From positions 50,136 through 114,135 of the forward strand of contig CAXKVR010000209.1 in the NCBI GenBank assembly GCA_964058845.1: a DNA stretch of 64,000 nucleotides. Direction: 5' to 3'. The translations under genes and the position numbers were made by a program. Shown here piece after piece: positions 11,994 through 22,832 of the stretch. A model generated the notes under the pieces. It was not told the DNA's origin and did no database searches. It saw nothing but the letters and a program-made list of their open reading frames with translations. Origin of the DNA: Carex sylvatica. Taxonomy: Eukaryota; Streptophyta; Magnoliopsida; Poales; Cyperaceae. Positions within the stretch are counted from its first letter, which is position 1, and the number at the start of each line of letters is the position of its first letter.

Positions 11994-14849
11994 TCAATGC
12001 TTGGATGGAGGATCGGGAGGGCGGCCTCCCCATTGCCCCATTTTGTGTTGATTTTCTCGAGGTTTGTCGGTTTCAGATGTTGCCACCGACTTCTCTCGCA
12101 CATATTCTCTATTAACCGGATGTGTCTTATCTCCCCCCAAGTATTCATAGCGAAGGTCGGGTGATAAAGGTTTGAGCTCGACCTTTGGTGCATTGGAATT
12201 TGATGAAACGGCGAAGATTTGCGCAGATTTTGGCGAGTGCGGGTGCTCCATCCGCACTGCGGGTGTGGTTGGGACGCACTGGGCTCGGACAATTGAGTCT
12301 GCTGCTTCAGGAGGCTCAGTGCGGCTGGGGTCATCCGCAGTGCGTGTGGTCCATCCGCACTGGGTGAAATTTTCGCCGATTTCTTCGTTTTCGGACCCGG
12401 TTTCATCTAGATCTGTGTTGAGTCGTTCATTCACCATTTCTTCCTCCTCATGAGTAGCTAAAATTGAATCTAAAACATCCAATCTACAAATAGAATCATT
12501 ATCATTTGAGGGGTATTTGATGGCATTAAACATATGAAAATTTACCTTTTCACCTCCAATATCAAAGGATATTTTTCCTTCTTTGACATCAATGTTTGCT
12601 TTTGCAGTGGTGAGAAAATCACGCCCCAATAGGAGAGGGGTATGAGTATCCTCTTCCATCTCAACAATTACAAAGTCTACCGGGACAAAGAATTTACCAA
12701 TCATGACAATTATATCTTCCGCTATACCCTCGGGATACCGTACCGTCTTATCGGCTAATTGAAGTGACATTCTTGTGGGTTTCAAGTCACTAAGATTTAG
12801 CCTTTGATAGACGGATTTTGGCATAAGGCTCACACTTGCGCCTAAATCACATAGACACCTCTCAAATTTGGTATCACCAATTACACAAGGGATTGCAAAG
12901 CTCCCCGGGTCCTTTAACTTCGGAGGTAGCTTGTTTAAGAAGAGAGCGCTACACTCCTCATTAAGGGATACCGTGCCAACTTTCTCAATTGATCTCTTGT
13001 TAGATAATATGTCTTTCAAAAATTTTGCATAAAAGGGCATTTGAGTAATTGCTTCGGTAAAAGGGATGGTGATATTCAATTTCTTGAGGTGTTCCACAAA
13101 TTTGGCATATTGTTGGTCAAGTTTGTGTTTTACCAACCTTTGAGGGTAGGGTATAAACCTATGTGGTATAACATACTTGGGTGTTTCAATTGGTTTTACC
13201 TTAGCCGGGATAGAATTACCCGGTTCTTGAGATTCTTTTGATGCCGGTGTATCAGCATTGAGAGGAGTTGGAGGTTGTTGTGCATCCTCAATGGTCGGCA
13301 TATTGGGTCCTTCTATCAAAGTTATCGCCTTTGCTTGCTCCCTAGGGTTGATGTCCGGCTTGCCCGGTAGTGTGCCTTGTTGTCGAAAGGATAAAGACGC
13401 TTGTTGTGCAACTTGTGTTTCTAGCATTGAGGTCTTGGTGTCTAAGAACTCAAACTTCTTCTTCAAATCCCTCAAAGAATCCGAAACATCCGTGTTGGTG
13501 TTCCTTTGGTAGGTAATGAAGTCTTTTTGTTCGGTTCTCATCTCTTGCAACATCTTTTGTATATCATTGATTGGAGAGGGATTTTGGTAGGAGTTTTGGT
13601 TTAACCGGTTTTGGTATTGGTTCGAATTACCTTGGTATTGGTTGGAGTTATCGTTTTCGGTCCGCCAATTGAAGTTCGGATGGTTCCACCTTGTGTTAGG
13701 GTTATAAGAATTTGAATTGAAATTATCATTTTGCCTAACCTTATTGTAGATCGGGTCATTCCTCGTATCGCCTTGATTGTAGAACATGGCGTTCGCTTGT
13801 TCTACCTTGTCGCCTTCAAGAAGGGTTGGGCAATCGGCGGTAAGATGAGTCGCCTCTCCACATATGCCGCATGGAGCCATCTTGGTCACGGATTTTGCGT
13901 TGTGCATTTGTGCCATTTGTTGTTGTAAGGCCTCCATTTGGGCTCTCAAGGCGGTAACCTCGTCTACTTGCATGATTCCCGGCATGTTTTGAGCTCGTCC
14001 TCCTCGCTCGGCCGTCCATTCCCTTTGGTTGATCGCCATGTCTTCGATCATTGCCATGGCTTGTGTCGGATTCATACGTGACATGTTGCCCCCTGCGGCC
14101 GAATTTAAATGAGTTTTAGTCGTTATGGTACAACCTCCAAAGAAGAATTGAAAGAGTAACCACATATCAAGGCCATGGTTAGGGCACAAGCGTTGGAGCT
14201 CCGCCCATCGGTCCCATGCCTCAGTCAAAGACTCCCCCTCTGCTTGCTTGAACGTCGTGATTTTCGACCGGAAATATTGGGTCTTCGATGGAGGAAAGTA
14301 TTTCCCTAGAAATAGCTTCTCCATGTCGTCCCATGTATCTATGTTGTCTCGGTTGACGGTCCTCAACCATGTTCTCGCACTGTCTCGGAGGGATAGGTGG
14401 AAGCACTTGAGTTTGAGGTTGTCTAACTCATCTCCTTCTCTTGCAAAGGTGCCGCAGTGCTCTTCGAATACCGCCAAATGGGCATGTGGGTCTTCGTTTT
14501 GAGCTCCTCCGAATTGGTTTTGGCCAAGTAGGTGGATGAGAGATGGCTTAATTTCACGTGGATCTTGGCCATGAGGGATGAAGCCAAAGCGATGTCCATT
14601 GTTGTGTTGACGGTCATTTCCATTGTGGTGTCCATTGTTAGGACCGTTGTTGTTGTGGTTATTGTTGCGCTCATTACGAGGTGGAGATAATCCTCGTACA
14701 CGGGTGTTATTGCTTCCATGTTGTGATTGTTCGTCATGGACGGATTGTTCGCGGTGGTTGTTATTGGGGTTGATGGGTATAGTTGCCATGCTTGAGTATT
14801 CTTCGTCTTCGAAATAAAGTGTTCCTAAAGGGGTTCTCCCAAAGCTCAT
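11994..14849 (-). CDS. Gag-protease polyprotein of the LTR retrotransposon
   Basis: The 951-residue frame starts at a true ATG (14849) just inside the 5' LTR. Gag would form the cytoplasmic particle and protease would cleave it. Order: Asn/His-rich N-terminus (about 28-90); capsid-like retrotrans_gag domain (about 115-270) with WLRT, TWDDMEKLFLGKYFP and WDRWAELQRLCP; a CCHC zinc knuckle at C327, C330, H335, C340; an Asn/Gln-rich linker; and a retropepsin-like domain (about 645-775) with CDLGASVSLMP (catalytic D668) and LLLGRDFL. The DLGAS form is usual for Athila-type elements. Residues about 829-872 are a translation of the GC-rich palindromic cluster that also fills the LTRs. The protein ends before any reverse transcriptase. 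Confidence 0.92.
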   Translation of the reverse strand: MSFGRTPLGTLYFEDEEYSSMATIPINPNNNHREQSVHDEQSQHGSNNTRVRGLSPPRNERNNNHNNNGPNNGHHNGNDRQHNNGHRFGFIPHGQDPREIKPSLIHLLGQNQFGGAQNEDPHAHLAVFEEHCGTFAREGDELDNLKLKCFHLSLRDSARTWLRTVNRDNIDTWDDMEKLFLGKYFPPSKTQYFRSKITTFKQAEGESLTEAWDRWAELQRLCPNHGLDMWLLFQFFFGGCTITTKTHLNSAAGGNMSRMNPTQAMAMIEDMAINQREWTAERGGRAQNMPGIMQVDEVTALRAQMEALQQQMAQMHNAKSVTKMAPCGICGEATHLTADCPTLLEGDKVEQANAMFYNQGDTRNDPIYNKVRQNDNFNSNSYNPNTRWNHPNFNWRTENDNSNQYQGNSNQYQNRLNQNSYQNPSPINDIQKMLQEMRTEQKDFITYQRNTNTDVSDSLRDLKKKFEFLDTKTSMLETQVAQQASLSFRQQGTLPGKPDINPREQAKAITLIEGPNMPTIEDAQQPPTPLNADTPASKESQEPGNSIPAKVKPIETPKYVIPHRFIPYPQRLVKHKLDQQYAKFVEHLKKLNITIPFTEAITQMPFYAKFLKDILSNKRSIEKVGTVSLNEECSALFLNKLPPKLKDPGSFAIPCVIGDTKFERCLCDLGASVSLMPKSVYQRLNLSDLKPTRMSLQLADKTVRYPEGIAEDIIVMIGKFFVPVDFVIVEMEEDTHTPLLLGRDFLTTAKANIDVKEGKISFDIGGEKVNFHMFNAIKYPSNDNDSICRLDVLDSILATHEEEEMVNERLNTDLDETGSENEEIGENFTQCGWTTRTADDPSRTEPPEAADSIVRAQCVPTTPAVRMEHPHSPKSAQIFAVSSNSNAPKVELKPLSPDLRYEYLGGDKTHPVNREYVREKSVATSETDKPRENQHKMGQWGGRPPDPPSKH

Positions 14850-14936
14850 AGAACGCTGAAAAAGAAGATTAGGTTAGAAAACAAAGAAAATATGAAATAA
14901 ATTATTAAAGTAAAAACTAAGTATTTAACCTAATAC

Positions 14937-14954
14937 TCCCCGGCAACGGCGCCA
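14937..14954 (-). other. Primer-binding site for tRNA-Asp
   Basis: The minus-strand sequence TGGCGCCGTTGCCGGGGA lies 6 bases inside the 5' LTR and is complementary to the 3' end of plant tRNA-Asp (CCGGCAACGGCGCCA). This primer is typical of Athila-like Gypsy elements. Confidence 0.85.
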
Positions 14955-14960
14955 AAAACT

Positions 14961-16963
14961 TGATGCGCGTAAAGTGTACGCTAAGAAGTTTCAGTACAAT
15001 AAGATGTACCTTTTAAACCTTAAACGCTTTTGAGTCAAATTGCAAGTGCACAATTATATCAAAGTAGTATTTTAGGTATCGATCCACAGAGAGTATGGAA
15101 AATACTTAGTTTTAAACCCTAAATAATTAATTTCAGTAAATAAAAGTAAAGTGCAATAAAGTAAAGTAAAGGGGGAATTTGTTTAAGTAATCCTAAAGGT
15201 TGGGTTCAATACCCGAGAATAAGGAATAGTAAACAATAGATGTAAATGAAATGAAAGAAAGAAATATTGGTTTGCTTTTCAAGTTGAGAAGATCTAGGGG
15301 TCTTTGGTCCACAATCCCTTGCTAATTCTATCTATTCGGTTTGTTTATATTCATGTTTGATTTAAATGAGGTTTCTAACCTAATATGTTAGCCTATTTCA
15401 ATTAATTATTGATATAAGTATTTTGGTGGGTTGGGTTAATTTTCCTCGAATTTTAGGGCTGTCACCATCCTAAAGGGATATTTAACAATCACGTTCACAC
15501 AAAATACATATCAATACTTAATCAATCTAGGTGTCCAAATTAGGAGTTTGACTTCAGAAATACCTACCTCGCCAAAACCCTAACTCTAATTTCTGGAGAT
15601 CCGGTTTATATCCTAGTGTTAATAAGATATCCTATACCTTTATGATTTGATTGATACAGGGTGGATTACTTGACCTATGCTGGAGTTTAATGATTAAAGC
15701 GGAAAAACAGGACATAGCACGATTTCTAGCTACTTTAATTCATTAAACCAACATGGTACTTGAATTTCAAGTATATGAAATCATAAAGAATAATTCACAG
15801 AAATTACCATTAAATCAAACAATCATAATAAAAACAGTATAACCGAATAAATATAATTAAACAAGTTCATGCATGATGACCTAAACCCCTAGAGAGAGAA
15901 CTACTCACTCTTGGAGAGGTCCATTACAAAAATTGGCAAAGTAAGAAGAAATCAAATGAAAGAAAATGATTACACCCTTTGACAAATCAAAGCCCTCTAT
16001 CTTGCCGAATCTTGCTCCGGAAATCCTTCTTCTCCTCGCTTGAAAGCTTTCCTTCCTCCAGAATTTATCGCTAAGTGTGTGTAAAGAGAGAATGATGGTG
16101 TGTTGGTTGATGTCAGATTGAATGATCCATGAATGGGAAAGGACTCTCCCTTTTATAGCCAAGGATTATGCCCGATTTAGAGGCTAGAAGGTGGGGTTAG
16201 TGGGTGCTCTCTTTAGCATTACTTCCCTGGCAAGTAAGTGTATTTCTGGCAGTAAAAACGCGTCCATAAAGCGCCAAAAATAGAAAAACTGTCAAACCGG
16301 GCAGTTATTGGCTTTCTGCGGGTCCAGTGCGGATGGATGACCCGCACTGCGGGTGGCTTCACCCGCACTGGGACAAGTTTCCTTATTTAACTTCTGCAAT
16401 TTTATATGAGTGCGGATGGCTCTGCGGATGGATGACCCGCACTGCGGGTGGAATCTGCTCTTCTGAAGTTGCCGAAAATTGGCCAAGTTCTGAATGCGGA
16501 TGGGATCATCCGCACTGCGTGTGGTTCATCCGCACTGGGAAGCATTTTCATCATTTTTCATTTTTTTTATTTTCTCAAGTTGTAGATCTTCTCGATGGCT
16601 TTCCGAAAAGTGGTCATATGTCCAAAACGGAGTTACGAGTCAAAAGTTGTGGCCGTTTTAAGTTCAGACTCCATTTTTGCAGATCTGCTACAGTGCGTCC
16701 GCACCAGCTACAGTGCGTCCGCACTGGGCTCGGACTTTTCCTCTGCGCAGTGTGTGCGGCTGGGTTGATCCGCAGTGCGGGTGGTTGATCCGCACTGGGG
16801 TGTATTTTTGCTATTTTGCATCATTTCCTGCATTGAAAAGCCAAATAACCGCAGTAACTTGATTCTAGGTGTATTATATTCTCTTTATATTCAAAATACA
16901 AGATATTTGGTGTTATTTCATGATGAAATCTAGATCAAATGTGTATATAATTTATGCTTATCA
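14961..16963 (-). repeat. 5' LTR (relative to the gag-pro strand)
   Basis: It appears identical to 8657-10659. It contains the same GC-rich palindromic clusters at 16320-16539 and 16689-16804, and would hold the promoter reading toward gag-pro. Confidence 0.92.
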
Positions 16964-17225
16964 GGTACAAAATACAGGTCAAAATATAGATAGGTTTGCG
17001 AGATATCAAATATCATAACGGATATTGATCTAAATGTGTATTTTTGAGATGGTTTATGCATACAAGATAAATAATTTTTATTTTATGATAACTGTATAGT
17101 TATAAACACTTGTTGAGATTACTGTAAGCACAACGTAGTATAAATATAAATACTTTCAATACTTAGATATTAATACTTTCAGTACCCACATGCAGTTATG
17201 GTTCTCCTATGCCATTTGAGTGGTT

Positions 17226-17645
17226 CCTAATGAGGGTACGACGTCAAAAATTTAAAAAAAAGGTGCGGGTATAATTATTTAAAAATAATTAATTTATCAT
17301 TTGCATTGTTTACTATATAGATATAAATACTTGTGTTCTTTGGACTACATACTTCAAGATTTGACTATTAATATTAAAAAAAAAGTTATAGATCTAAAAT
17401 GGTTACGGTCCCCACAAGCAATTATGACAGTTTAGGTGCGGGTACGATGTCATAAATTTAAAAAAAAATGTGTGGGTACGATTATTTAAAAATAATTAAT
17501 TTATCATTTACATTGTTTACTATATAGATATAAATACTTGTGTTCTTTGGACTACATAATTTAAGATTTGACTATTAATATTAAAAAAAAAGTTACAGAT
17601 CTGAAACGGTTGTGATTCCCATAAGCAGTTATGGCAGTTTAGGTA
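17226..17645. repeat. 207-bp tandem duplication
   Basis: Two adjacent copies carry TTTACTATATAGATATAAAT at a 207-base spacing and the word GGTACGAYGTCA near each start. The unit is AT-rich, non-coding and lies within the large hAT-like shell. Confidence 0.8.
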
Positions 17646-18100
17646 CGGGTACTGTGCAGGTACGCAAGTGCGGGTACTCATATCAGCTTCCTATATTAAA
17701 ATACTAATATCGTGCATGTGCGTTGCAATAGATATATTATAATATTGAATAAAATATGAAGGGACCTTTTTGTTTGACATTCACACAAAATTAAGAAAAA
17801 AATATATATCTAAATGAAAATAAAAGACACAAGTGAAAAAAAAATGGAAATCCAAATAATAAATAATAATAAAAAAAACAACAAGAAATAAAAAAAAACA
17901 AATCAAATCAAATATAACTTGATTTTTTTTTTTGAAGTATCTTTGTGATTTAATATTTAACTTTCTCCACAAGCAAGAGAGGTCATGGAACGATTTAGAG
18001 AAATAATTTGTAAAGAAAAAAATTTGGAAAACATATGATTAAATGATTCAATAAGAATTTTCTCTACATATATATTCTTAATGAAAATTATTTGAAGAAT

Positions 18101-18925
18101 GAAAATTTCGCTACATAGTATTTCTCAGCACAAAAGTTTTAGATATTCTTCATTTTCTCTCAGATCAGAAAGATATGATTATTTTCATCGTCACAAAATA
18201 TGTTAATCATCTATTCACAAAGACACAGTAGCCCTAAACAAAATTCGGAAAGATATCATTGTTTTCATTTTCATTGTCGAAACTATAGAGGAAGTGGAGA
18301 GATGAACGAAGGAAATAGAGAAAAAGAAAATAATTTAATTGAAGGAATCAGAGATAGCTGTAATGAGAAATAAGAAAATGGGACGCTAGGAATTCATTCA
18401 ATTTTAACTGTGACAAATCATGTAGCAGTCTGTGTGGCGAATATGTTTTTAACAAAATTTAGACTTCTACATATAAAATAGATGTATTTAATCAAAAGAA
18501 GACATATTATGTAATTGAAAATTTTGCTACAAAAAAGTTATAGATATTCTTCATTTTCTCTCAGATCGGAAATATATGATTATTTTCATAAGCACAAAAT
18601 CTGTTATTCATCTATTCACAAAGATACAATAGCCCTAAACAAAATTTGGAAAGATATGATTGTTTCCATTTTCATTGTCGAAATTATAGAGAAAGAGGAG
18701 AAATGAAACGAATGAAACAGAGAAATAAGTAAATAATTTAGTTGCAGGAATCAAAGATAGCTGTAAGGAGAAATAAGGAAACGGATCGCTATCGCTAGAG
18801 ATTCATTCAATTTTAATTGTGACAAACCATATAGCAGTCTATTTGGCGAATATATTTATAACTAAATCTAGACTTTATACATAAAATAGATGTATTTAAT
18901 CAAAAGAAGACATATTATGTGATTG
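18101..18925. repeat. 401-bp tandem duplication
   Basis: AGATATTCTTCATTTTCTCT occurs at 18141 and 18542. The copies stay alignable through GAAGACATATTATGTRATTG at each end. There is no coding frame. It is the second duplication inside the hAT-like shell. Confidence 0.8.
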
Positions 18926-19485
18926 GAGGTTTAATATTCAATTCGAAAATTTATCTTTCAATCTTAACTGTTGGCAGATGAGGACAACTGAGTGCATAAT
19001 ATAAGAATGGAGATATATTATATATATCACACGGATATTCATATCACACGGATATTCAGATATCAGATATCCACATTTAATTTTTCAAATACATATTGAA
19101 TACAAAAATGGAATTATCTATACATCATTTTCAATCCTAAATTAAGGGCATATTTGAAATAATAAAACAGAAATGGAATAAACTTCTATTTCACTATTCC
19201 AATCACGTGCAGTCAGAAGCAGAGTCAGACTTTCAAATTATGAAGATCAAACGTGAATAGAGTCAATTATATTAAATTTACATGCGATATATAAGGATTA
19301 ATTTTACAGTATCGTACCATTTTATTCTAAATTATAAAAAAAATCAAGTATAATTAAAAAAATAAATTGAAGATGAATGGTCAGACCCATTGAATTAACT
19401 TCGTGGGCTCCACATATGAAAATAGAGAATAATAGATGAGTTGAAGAGTAAACAGACTGAGGAAGTGCTGGGAAGCAATCCTTTA

Positions 19486-19598
19486 GGGCCTCTTCGGTGT
19501 GAAAAAAAAAATGGTACTCAGATTGAATTTTTTTTTCTTAATTTTTCAGTTCCTATTTCTATTCATATTCTTCCCCGTGATAACGCCGAACACAGCCC
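19486..19598. mobile_element. Tourist-like MITE (113 bp) with TTA duplication
   Basis: The ends GGGCCTCTTCGGTGT and CGCCGAACACAGCCC are inverted, flanked by TTA at 19483-19485 and 19599-19601, as expected for PIF/Harbinger-type MITEs. Confidence 0.65.
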
Positions 19599-19970
19599 TT
19601 AGAAAGAAATCTTATCCGTTAGAACAGGGGGGCTAATTGAAAGAACTCCAGTCCAACAAAAAGTTTACATAGACTTGGAGCAGTTGGTCTAATTTGAGAG
19701 TTGTATGTATTATCATTCAATTGTGGAGCCCACGAAGACCTTGACCAGTGAATGACCACAAATTAATAGACCAGGTCTAAACAGATCTTACACCGTCTCC
19801 AGAGACCCCATGCAGCTTAGCCGCCTTTAAAATCACTGACATGTGGTCAATCTTTCGCGTCATAATTATTTATATACAATTGGCGCATACATAAATTTGA
19901 ACCTGAACTATTCGTCTTCTCTACTCAACCCTTTGAAATCAAACCGCAGCCGTTTTGTTTATACATATCA

Positions 19971-20091
19971 CTAAGGTAACACAATATTTCTGTTAGATCA
20001 AGAACGTCCGACTAGAATCTACACAATTATTGAAGTTGCCGGATTATGATCGGACGGTCATTATCTTAACAGAAATTTTCTGTTACCTCAG
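19971..20091. mobile_element. GGTAAC-ended MITE (121 bp) in the GALT29A-like promoter
   Basis: CTAAGGTAACACAATATTTC at the left pairs with GAAATTTTCTGTTACCTCAG at the right over about 25 bases. It ends 120 bases before the GT29 start codon and may lie in the promoter or leader. Confidence 0.6.
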
Positions 20092-20211
20092 AGAATATGG
20101 ACTCGGCCCTTTTTCCCCTACCTCTCACTCTCATCACTAGCTATACAACTTTGGCGCCTCATCCATTCTCTCTAATCTAACCCCCATTTTTTTTCTCTTG
20201 CTTCTCTGAGT

Positions 20212-21408
20212 ATGAAGCGATCTCTGCGTATCCCTCTTGCTTTCTCTCTCCTCTTCGCCATTTTCTCTCTCTTCTCCCTCCTCTCCTCCCAGTCCGTAAC
20301 GTTCTTCAATCCAACAAACCGTGTGTTCTATTGGGTTGCAAGGCGCAACCAATCGTACAGTGTACTACCATCTAATCTCACAGCTGAGCTCCGTCGTTTA
20401 GCAAATTCGGATCCGGGTGGAGAATCCATGAAAAAAGGTATCCAAGACCTCTTAGAAGGAAACCTCCCGTTAAGCAGAGATCAAGTGCGTAGACACGAGC
20501 CGTATACTCACCCTCGGTTGAGGTGGGACCCTTGGGATAGTGACCATGTGCCTCACAGACTCCGCTCACCAAAGGATTATAGAAATCGGATCCGGGTCGT
20601 ACCGGAGCTCCGTAGACTCCTCAGAACCCGCCTCTGGTCACACAACAAAAGGTACAATCTAAGCGAACTGTTAAACCTCCCTATTGGATTTGAATCGATA
20701 CCTGGTAAGAGGCACTCGTCTTGTGCTGTAGTTGGTAATAGTGGTATCCTTTTGAATTCAAACCATGGTGAAGAAATTGATAAGCATGATTTGGTAATTA
20801 GATTAAACAATGCAAGAATAAAAGGATATGAACGCCATGTAGGATCCAAAATGGGTTTGTCGTTCATCAATTCTCATATCCTAATCCAGTGTGCAAGACG
20901 GGTCGGTTGCTTTTGCCACCCGTATGGTGAAAATGTGCCTGTTTTGATGTACTTCTGTTTAGCAAGTCATTTTATCGACTACCTTGCATGCAACTCGAGT
21001 TCTGGCCAAACCCGGGCGCCATTGCTCATAACGGATCCGGGGTTTGATGCCTTGTGCGCAAGAATTGTAAAGTTCTATTCTTTGAAGAGATTTGCTGAAG
21101 AAACTGGGCAAACGGGTCAGTTACTTGCTAATTGGGGAAAGATTCATGATGTGAAATTGTTTCATTACTCTTCGGGATTTCAAGCTGTGATGGTTGCATT
21201 AGGAATTTGTGATACAGTTAGTTTATATGGATTTGGAAAATCAGATAAGGCGCAACACCATTACCACACAAATCAAAAGAAAGAATTGGATTTACATGAT
21301 TATTTGGCCGAGTACATGTTTTATCGGGACTTGGCAGAGAGGCCGGAGGTGATTCCTTTCTTGAACGATCTCGGATTTAAGGTTCCATCTGTTCTGGTTT
21401 ATTTTTGA
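20212..21408 (+). CDS. GALT29A: GT29 sialyltransferase-like protein (GALT29A-like galactosyltransferase)
   Basis: This intronless gene encodes a 398-residue predicted type II Golgi protein. A short cytoplasmic MKRSLR is followed by a membrane anchor at about 7-27, a stem to about 165 and a GT29 catalytic domain. Visible GT29 motifs: L motif at about 169-213 ([28 protein letters not shown]), S motif at about 317-342 ([18 protein letters not shown]), HHYH at 349-352 and H362 of the VS motif (HDYLAEY). Plants lack conventional sialic acid; the closest characterised family member I recognise, Arabidopsis GALT29A, adds beta-1,6-galactose to arabinogalactan glycans. The length equals my recollection of GALT29A (398). 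Possible N-glycosylation sites are N46, N55, N149 and N261. A related SIA-type role cannot be excluded. Confidence 0.85.
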   Translation: MKRSLRIPLAFSLLFAIFSLFSLLSSQSVTFFNPTNRVFYWVARRNQSYSVLPSNLTAELRRLANSDPGGESMKKGIQDLLEGNLPLSRDQVRRHEPYTHPRLRWDPWDSDHVPHRLRSPKDYRNRIRVVPELRRLLRTRLWSHNKRYNLSELLNLPIGFESIPGKRHSSCAVVGNSGILLNSNHGEEIDKHDLVIRLNNARIKGYERHVGSKMGLSFINSHILIQCARRVGCFCHPYGENVPVLMYFCLASHFIDYLACNSSSGQTRAPLLITDPGFDALCARIVKFYSLKRFAEETGQTGQLLANWGKIHDVKLFHYSSGFQAVMVALGICDTVSLYGFGKSDKAQHHYHTNQKKELDLHDYLAEYMFYRDLAERPEVIPFLNDLGFKVPSVLVYF

Positions 21409-21805
21409 GTAGTTACAAAACAGGATGAAAAAATTAGGCATTACTTATGTTTCAGGTTTAGGGTTTTGAAAATTTTGTTAGGTGTTAGTTAAAACATAGA
21501 GTAGTTTCTATTTTCAATATGGTTTTTGTTCTTTGCAAAAAAAAGATAATTGTATAAAGACTTAATTTCTCAATTCCACGCAATTTGCGATAATTTGATT
21601 CGACATTTGTGTTCATTTGTTTTCAAGTTAAAACTCAATTATATATATAGCTATCTGTCTTTTTTAATTTTTTTTAATACTTTCAACTGGTTTTCCCAGT
21701 TATGGAGTTCAGTCACTACATCTTATCAGTTCAATGCATCAATGGTTTACATATTATGATACAATGGTTGACCAGTATAGGTATAGGGAGCAAAATACAC
21801 TTTTA

Positions 21806-22559
21806 TGGAGTATATGTATAGTTAAAACCTAATATTGAAGTAAACCAAAATACCAAATGTTACTCACCAAAGAGAGAAGGAAGAAAAGAAGAACAGCAAA
21901 AATAAAAATAGTAATAAAAGAGAGAACAAAGGAGAAAATAGACGACAGAGAATGTGAAGTGCCTGATGTAATATTTACTTAAATGAGGTCCTTATTGCAT
22001 ATAGATTGATGCTTCACTTTCACTCTGGTTTAATTATATGATTCTGTGTTTGAAGGCACTCTCTTTTAAGATTTGCAGTAACTTTCTCTTTTGGAATCAA
22101 CTTAATATAATAAGCTCACACTCATCAGTGCACTTATTGGAGTATAGGTATAGTTAAAACCAAATATTGAAGTACCAAAAATACCAAATGTTACTTGCCA
22201 AAAAGAGAAGGAAGAAAAGAAGAACAGCAAAAAATAAACATAGTAATAAAAGGAAAAGAGACAGGTAAAGATATTAGCAGAGTAGTTTTTGCTTCGTGCA
22301 GCTCATAGACAATAGAGTCAAAACAACACTGCATAGGACTTGTGCGCTGCATACAACAAAAACTGTTCTGTCAATATCTTTACCCGAAAGAACAAAGGAC
22401 AGATGACACAGATGTGAAGCACCTGATATAATATTTACTTAAATGAGGGTTTTATTGCATATAGATGATGCTCACTTTCCCTTTTTAAGATTTGTTGTAG
22501 CTTTCTTTTTTGGAATCAACTTAATATATTAAGCTCACACTCATCAGTACACTTATTGG
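21806..22559. repeat. Tandem duplication of about 330 bp, second copy carrying an insertion
   Basis: Both copies run from GGAGTATA(T/G)GTATAGTTAAAAC to CTCATCAGT(G/A)CACTTATTGG (21806-22135 and 22136-22559). The second is longer because of the element at 22264-22384. No coding frame. Confidence 0.8.
22264..22384. mobile_element. 121-bp MITE inside one copy of a tandem duplication
   Basis: GGTAAAGATATT at the left and AATATCTTTACC at the right are perfect inverted ends; looser pairing continues for about 40 bases (AGTAGTTTTTG with CAAAAACTGTTCT). The sister copy at about 21920 is an empty site. Confidence 0.75.
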
Positions 22560-22832
22560 GTGATCTTCAAATAAATGAAATTATCTTTTTATCTTTTGCA
22601 CTACTTATAAACTATTTAAAAGATTGTTGCAGACAACAAATATGACTCATAAATATAGAAAATTGGCAATAGTATTTAGAGAATATTCTCATGTTCTAGA
22701 GATTGACCGGCAGTTTGACTTGAACTCTTCTGTTGAATAATTTATTGAGGGATATGGTCATAGAATGAGAAATTTTGGAGGGCATATACGAAAGAAAACC
22801 TCTCACTTATCTATAAGGAGGGGGATTGGGGG

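Larger units (their letters stand above)
8657..16963 (-). mobile_element. Non-autonomous Athila/Tat-like LTR retrotransposon (gag-protease only)
   Basis: Two 2003-bp LTRs (8657-10659 and 14961-16963, constant offset 6304) flank a 4.3-kb body. I found no difference between the LTRs by eye, and the reading frames inside them translate identically, pointing to very recent insertion. A tRNA-Asp primer site, one gag-protease frame and a polypurine tract are present, all for minus-strand transcription. Reverse transcriptase, RNase H and integrase are absent, so movement would need a helper element. The flanks TTGGG and GGTAC do not form a 5-bp target duplication. Confidence 0.9.
6562..19139. mobile_element. 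Large hAT-like element (GGATATC type) enclosing nested LTR elements
   Basis: The left end TAGGCGTGAAAACAG and the right end, read inverted, TAGGATTGAAAATGA form imperfect terminal repeats. They are flanked by a perfect 8-bp direct repeat AATTAAGG at 6554-6561 and 19140-19147, the hAT signature. Degenerate GGATA/GATATC words occur just inside both ends (6576-6665; 16985-17035; 19025-19075). Without the 8.3-kb retrotransposon the shell is about 4.3 kb. No transposase-like reading frame was found. Segments at 6790-7080 (CT-rich, less AT-rich than its surroundings) and two internal tandem duplications remain unexplained cargo. The 12.6-kb span is inferred from ends and duplication only. Confidence 0.65.
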
